A stretch of DNA of 64,000 nucleotides, taken from assembly GCA_037384065.1 (NCBI GenBank), contig JARROJ010000007.1:1-64000 (forward strand), written 5' to 3'. Position 1 is the stretch's first letter; each line of letters opens with the position of its first letter. This DNA is from JABDPF01 sp037384065. Lineage in GTDB: Bacteria; Pseudomonadota; Gammaproteobacteria; Xanthomonadales; SZUA-36. Under the pieces are notes generated by a model. It searched no databases and had not been told where the DNA came from. It saw only the letters and a list, made by a program, of their open reading frames with translations. Shown here one piece after another: positions 60,784 to 64,000 of this stretch. A program made the translations under genes and the position numbers.

Positions 60784-61428
60784 ATGAGCCGGGACTCGCT
60801 GGTCTGCATCGTGGACGACGACGAGGCGATCCGCGAATCGCTTCGCCTGCTGCTGTACGCCAGCGGGCTGGGGAGCCACGGTTACCCCTCGGCCGATGCG
60901 TTTCTGGCCGACGAAGACCCGCGCGAATTCGACTGCATGCTGCTGGATATCCGCATGCCCGGCACCGATGGCCTCGAACTGTTCCGGATTCTGCAGCGGC
61001 GTCGGGTCGCCTACCCGATCATATTCATCACCGGGCACGGGGACATTCCCCTTGCGGTTTCCGCGATCCAGCAGGGCGCCCGGGATTTCCTGACCAAGCC
61101 GTTTCGCGAGGGCGAATTGCTGGAAAAGGTCGACTCCGCGATCGCGCACTACCGTTCCTCCCGCAAGCAGTTGCTGCAGCGCCAGGCGTTGCAGAAGCGT
61201 TTCGACTCCTGCACGCCGCGCGAGCGCGATGTGATGAAGTTGCTGGCGGAGGGTTTGCCGAACAAAGGCATCGCCGAGGCGCTCGGCATCAGTCCGCGAA
61301 CGGTCGAGATCCATCGCGCGCATGTCATGGAAAAGATGGCCGCGGAGTCCCTTCCCGCGCTGGTGCGCATGGTCAGCATGCTCGATTCGGCGGCGGCTGC
61401 GGACGGTCAGGCACGCGTATCTGACTGA
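60784..61428 (+). CDS. fixJ: FixJ-type response regulator
   Basis: A 214-residue regulator 4 nt after the kinase. Receiver: acidic pair in IVDDDEAIRESLRL, phospho-acceptor Asp55 in MLLDIRMPGTDGLEL, Thr83 in FITGHGDIP and Lys105 in DFLTKPF. The LuxR-type HTH is in LTPRERDV-like SCTPRERDVMKLLAEGLPN and ALGISPRTVEIHRAHVMEKM. It is the cognate partner of FixL by position and family. No fixK is in the window. Confidence 0.9.
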   Translation: MSRDSLVCIVDDDEAIRESLRLLLYASGLGSHGYPSADAFLADEDPREFDCMLLDIRMPGTDGLELFRILQRRRVAYPIIFITGHGDIPLAVSAIQQGARDFLTKPFREGELLEKVDSAIAHYRSSRKQLLQRQALQKRFDSCTPRERDVMKLLAEGLPNKGIAEALGISPRTVEIHRAHVMEKMAAESLPALVRMVSMLDSAAAADGQARVSD

Positions 61429-61475
61429 TTTTCAACGCCCGTTCCGGGCGAAATTAACGCCAGTTTCTGGCTTCT

Positions 61476-61486
61476 ATACGTAGTAT
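61476..61486. promoter_or_regulatory. Palindromic candidate operator upstream of the degenerate receiver gene
   Basis: ATAC-GTA-GTAT is a perfect inverted repeat; it also contains TACGTA (61477-61482). It ends 5 nt before the ATG at 61492, in the 63-nt gap after fixJ. It could be a site for the FixJ-like regulator or part of a promoter (TATACG). No SD precedes the ATG. Confidence 0.4.
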
Positions 61487-61491
61487 CCCTG

Positions 61492-61959
61492 ATGGCCGAA
61501 TCCCGTGGTGCCGGTAGCATTCCGCACATATCAGGGGATCGTGCGATTAAAAAGCGGCAGAAAAGCGGGCTCGTGCTGTTGAACGAACCGGACCCCAGCG
61601 TTCGCGAGGCGCTGACCTTTCTCCTCGCAAACGAGGGTTGGGACGTGACGACAGTGGACACGTGCGAGGAGTTGGTCGAGGCGGTGAAGACGCATGGCGT
61701 CGTTGCCGTGATCAGCGAATCCAGTTTGCCCGACTGCACCCCCGAGGATCTCCTGGCGAGCTGCCTGCAGCTCGGAACGCCCGTGGTGTTCACCGGCCAC
61801 GACCTGCCACTGCAGGGCGCGGTCGATCTGATCCGCCAGGGCGCCATGGATTTCCTGGACAAGCCGTTCCCGCAATCGCGTCTTCTCGATCTGCTGGAAC
61901 GCCTTAGAACGATGAAGAAGTCCGACCACAACCACGCGCATATCGGAGAGAAACCGTGA
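61492..61959 (+). CDS. Stand-alone degenerate receiver-domain protein
   Basis: A 155-residue protein. After a basic 25-residue tail it has a FixJ-like receiver fold, but the acidic pair is Asn31-Glu32 (LLNEPDPSVREAL) and the phospho-acceptor Asp is replaced by Glu76 (VISESSLPDCTPEDLL). Thr101 (FTGHDLP) and Lys124 (DFLDKPF) remain. No output domain follows. It may be a constitutive, phospho-mimetic partner binding the FixL/FixJ pair. The stop overlaps the HiPIP start (GTGA), so the two proteins are co-translated. Confidence 0.8.
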   Translation: MAESRGAGSIPHISGDRAIKKRQKSGLVLLNEPDPSVREALTFLLANEGWDVTTVDTCEELVEAVKTHGVVAVISESSLPDCTPEDLLASCLQLGTPVVFTGHDLPLQGAVDLIRQGAMDFLDKPFPQSRLLDLLERLRTMKKSDHNHAHIGEKP

Positions 61960-62288
61960 AACATTCAAAGCTTATCAACCGTCGCAATTTCCTCAAGCTC
62001 GGTGGCGGGGCGGTCGCCCTGACGGCCATACCGCTCAAGCTCGTCGCTGCGGACGAGGTATCGGCCGACGAACCGCTGGCCCAGGCCATGGGTTACGTTC
62101 TCGACGCGTCGACCGTTGACACGGCCAAGTTCCCGAAACGCGCGGGTGAGGCCGGCAGCAAGCAGTTCTGCCACAACTGCGCGCTCTACGCGGGCGAGGA
62201 AGATGACGAAATGGCGCCCTGCAGCATCTTCCAGAACCGCCTCGTGCACGGCACGGGATGGTGCAACGCCTGGGTGGCGAAAGCGTGA
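61956..62288 (+). CDS. High-potential iron-sulfur protein (HiPIP) with Tat signal
   Basis: A 110-residue protein read from GTG at 61956, with GGAGAG upstream. The Tat signal is INRRNFLKLGGG (Arg9-Arg10) with a cleavage region near AADEVSA. The HiPIP fold carries Cys72, Cys75, Cys89 and Cys103 in FCHNCALY, APCSIFQ and GWCNAWV. HiPIPs are periplasmic electron carriers between the bc1 complex and terminal oxidases. Position just before ccoNO suggests it feeds the cbb3 oxidase. Confidence 0.93.
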   Translation: MKHSKLINRRNFLKLGGGAVALTAIPLKLVAADEVSADEPLAQAMGYVLDASTVDTAKFPKRAGEAGSKQFCHNCALYAGEEDDEMAPCSIFQNRLVHGTGWCNAWVAKA

Positions 62289-62295
62289 TTCCGGA

Positions 62296-62349
62296 TGCCC
62301 GGCCCACAGGCCGGGCACCCATCCGGTGCGCCGGTTTCAGGTCCGGCGC
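62296..62349 (+). other. Two hairpins in the HiPIP-ccoN gap
   Basis: TGCCCGGCC (62296-62304) and GGCCGGGCA (62309-62317) form a 9-bp stem with loop CACA; GCGCCGG (62328-62334) and CCGGCGC (62343-62349) form a second stem with an 8-nt loop. Neither has a T-run. They may stabilise the upstream HiPIP mRNA or reduce read-through into ccoN. No FNR-type box is seen in this 100-nt gap. Confidence 0.55.
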
Positions 62350-62388
62350 GCCGTTTCAATGCAGTGAATCGACGAACGGAAAATACTT

Positions 62389-63810
62389 ATGACCTACAAC
62401 GATAAAGTGGTGCGGCAATTTGTCGTCATGACTGTGATCTGGGGCATAGTGGGCATGCTGGTCGGCGTCATCATCGCCGCACAGCTGTGGCTGCCCGCTC
62501 TGAACTTCGATCTTCCCTGGCTGACGTACAGCCGCCTGCGCCCGCTGCACACGAACGCGGTAATCTTCGCGTTCGGCGGTTCGGCGCTCATCGGGACGTC
62601 TTTCTACGTCGTTCAGCGCACCTGCCACGTGACGCTGTTCGCCCCCAAGCTCGCGTCCTTCGTATTCTGGGGCTGGCAGGTCGTTATCCTGGCGGCCGCG
62701 ATCTCGTTCCCGATGGGATGGACGCAAAGCAAGGAATACGCCGAACTCGAGTGGCCGGTCGACATCCTGGTCGCCATCGTGTGGGTCTCGTACGCCGTCG
62801 TGTTTTTCGGCACCATTGTCAAACGCCGGGTCAGCCACATTTACGTGGCGAACTGGTTCTATGCCGCGTTCATCATCACGATTGCCCTGTTGCACATCGT
62901 GAACAATCTGGCCCTGCCGGTAACGCTGACGAAGTCCTACCAGGTCTATACCGGCGCCGTCGATGCGATGGTGCAGTGGTGGTACGGCCACAACGCGGTG
63001 GGCTTCTTCCTGACCGCCGGCTTCCTGGCCATGATGTACTACTTCGTTCCGAAACAGACCGAAGGCCCGGTTTACTCCTATCGCCTGTCGATCGTTCATT
63101 TCTGGGCGCTGATCGCGATCTACATGTGGGCCGGCCCGCACCACCTGCATTACACGGCGCTGCCCAACTGGGTGCAGTCGCTGGGCATGGTGTTCTCCCT
63201 GATCCTGCTGGCGCCGAGCTGGGGCGGCATGATCAACGGCATCATGACCCTGTCCGGGCACTGGCACAAACTGCGTACCGATCCGGTGCTCAAGTTCATG
63301 ATCGTGGCGCTGTCGTTCTACGGCATGTCCACGTTCGAAGGCCCGATGATGTCGATCAAGACGGTCAACGCGCTGAGCCATTACACCGACTGGACCATCG
63401 GCCACGTGCATTCCGGCGCGCTGGGCTGGGTCGCGATGATGACCATCGGTTCCCTGTACAGCCTGGTGCCGCGCCTGATCGGCGAAAAGGTCATGTACAG
63501 CGTGAAGGCGGTCGACGCGCACTTCTGGATCGCCACCATCGGTATCGTCCTGTACATCGCCGCGATGTGGATCGCCGGTGTCATGCAGGGCCTGATGTGG
63601 CGCGCGTTCAACGATGACGGCACGCTGACCTACACCTTCATCGAAACGATCGCGGCGACCAAGCCGTACTACGCCATTCGTCTGCTGGGCGGCATCCTGT
63701 TCCTCAGCGGCATGTTCATCATGATGTGGAACGTGATGAAGACGCTGGCCCAGAAGGAGGCGATCGAGTTGAAGGCGGCCGAGCCGGCTTACTGGGGAGA
63801 CCACGCATGA
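62389..63810 (+). CDS. ccoN: cbb3-type cytochrome c oxidase subunit I
   Basis: A 473-residue protein with about 12 membrane helices. Haem and copper ligands are in LRPLHTNAVIFAFG, WWYGHNAVGFFLTAG (CuB His), WAGPHHLHYTALP (two CuB His) and DWTIGHVHSGALGW (haem His pair). The text matches CcoN rather than NorB. It is the oxygen-reducing core of a high-affinity oxidase. The stop overlaps ccoO (ATGA). A ribosome site is weak (GGA 10 nt before ATG). Confidence 0.95.
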   Translation: MTYNDKVVRQFVVMTVIWGIVGMLVGVIIAAQLWLPALNFDLPWLTYSRLRPLHTNAVIFAFGGSALIGTSFYVVQRTCHVTLFAPKLASFVFWGWQVVILAAAISFPMGWTQSKEYAELEWPVDILVAIVWVSYAVVFFGTIVKRRVSHIYVANWFYAAFIITIALLHIVNNLALPVTLTKSYQVYTGAVDAMVQWWYGHNAVGFFLTAGFLAMMYYFVPKQTEGPVYSYRLSIVHFWALIAIYMWAGPHHLHYTALPNWVQSLGMVFSLILLAPSWGGMINGIMTLSGHWHKLRTDPVLKFMIVALSFYGMSTFEGPMMSIKTVNALSHYTDWTIGHVHSGALGWVAMMTIGSLYSLVPRLIGEKVMYSVKAVDAHFWIATIGIVLYIAAMWIAGVMQGLMWRAFNDDGTLTYTFIETIAATKPYYAIRLLGGILFLSGMFIMMWNVMKTLAQKEAIELKAAEPAYWGDHA

Positions 63811-64000
63811 GCAAGGGACACAAGAAACTTGAAAAAAGCATCACGCTGATGTCGATTTTCATCGTGGTCGCCGTCAGCCTGGGCGGCCTGGTTGAAATCC
63901 TGCCCCTGATCTTCGGCAACCAGGTCAACCAGCCGGCGGAGGGTATCGAACCGTATCCCCCCCTGCGACTCGCGGGCCGGGATGTCTACGTGCGCGAAGG
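63807..64000 (+). CDS. ccoO: cbb3-type cytochrome c oxidase subunit II, N-terminal part (cut by window end)
   Basis: The frame opens MSKGHKKLEKSITLMSIFIV and runs to the window end. One membrane anchor (about 12-35) is followed by EILPLIFGNQVNQPAEGIEP and PYPPLRLAGRDVYVREG, the conserved lead-in to the CcoO cytochrome c domain; the haem CxxCH lies beyond the window. It follows ccoN with a four-base overlap. Confidence 0.93.
   Translation, partial: MSKGHKKLEKSITLMSIFIVVAVSLGGLVEILPLIFGNQVNQPAEGIEPYPPLRLAGRDVYVRE

Noticed and set aside
62389..63810. Nitric oxide reductase NorB
   Set aside because: The haem-copper ligand segments and partner (ccoO-like gene by ATGA overlap) match CcoN of the cbb3 oxidase, not NorB, which pairs with norC.

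Overview
The window is a compact, G+C-rich (about two-thirds by eye) stretch of a gammaproteobacterial chromosome. LolA/LolC/LolD, MsbA-LpxK-KdsB, RNase E, a UvrY/GacA-type regulator, SdhE-YgfX and NhaB all point to Gammaproteobacteria. The high G+C, the HiPIP, the cbb3 oxidase and the many Xanthomonadales/Chromatiales-like accessory genes suggest a lineage near those orders, but no species is claimed. Almost everything is core chromosome. I see no insertion sequence, prophage, CRISPR array or rRNA. Two serine tRNA genes are present.

Layout. 1-4.3 kb: the 3' end of nhaB, a ferritin-like protein, a lipoprotein overlapping a Tat-exported patatin, and a winged-helix/ferredoxin-like protein. 4.3-8.1 kb: an accessory patch with a secreted HExxH protein behind an AT-rich island, two look-alike small membrane proteins separated by a large palindrome, an SRAP/YedK-type protein and a lipoprotein. 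8.1-15.1 kb (minus): rsmC-like, rimO, then an ECF sigma / anti-sigma / PDZ operon and an M13 peptidase lipoprotein. 15.2-19 kb (plus): greB, a small heat-shock gene with a sigma-32 promoter and a ROSE-like RNA thermometer, plsC, a rhomboid protease and an SRPBCC/GyrI protein. 19-27 kb: aat with an acyltransferase-like gene, trxB, then ftsK-lolA-serS and a BAX-inhibitor-1 protein. 27.2-28.6 kb: tRNA-Ser(UGA) and tRNA-Ser(CGA) flanking a signal-peptide SDR, each followed by the same 100-nt sequence. 28.7-34.2 kb: a moxR-DUF58-transglutaminase operon, a minimal zincin and a CorC-like protein. 34.4-41 kb: a CPA2 antiporter, uvrY, rne with a long leader, and rluC. 41-50 kb: envelope genes lolC-lolD-comEC-exbB-exbD-msbA-lpxK-kdsB. 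50-54.5 kb: uvrC, pgsA-ispG and a methyltransferase.

54.5-64 kb is a respiratory block: ygfZ (minus), an SDHAF4-like factor, sdhCDAB, sdhE, ygfX, a FixL-type kinase, a FixJ-type regulator, a degenerate receiver, a HiPIP, ccoN and the start of ccoO. The kinase PAS domain keeps the residues that hold and read haem in rhizobial FixL (proximal His and the later Arg). The likely logic is oxygen sensing coupled to a cbb3 oxidase and its electron donor, with an unusual receiver carrying Glu at the phospho-acceptor site. This block is the best candidate for a little-described system here.

Other sequence-level discoveries: a hairpin with SD-sequestering ROSE geometry at the hsp20 gene; covarying hairpins after both tRNA-Ser genes; a hairpin that hides the rimO SD with a TATAAT placed so that a second transcript would escape it; and a near-consensus promoter giving rne a leader of about 320 nt. 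Start codons were chosen from family alignment, Shine-Dalgarno spacing and overlap with neighbours. All calls come from reading the sequence without database searches.
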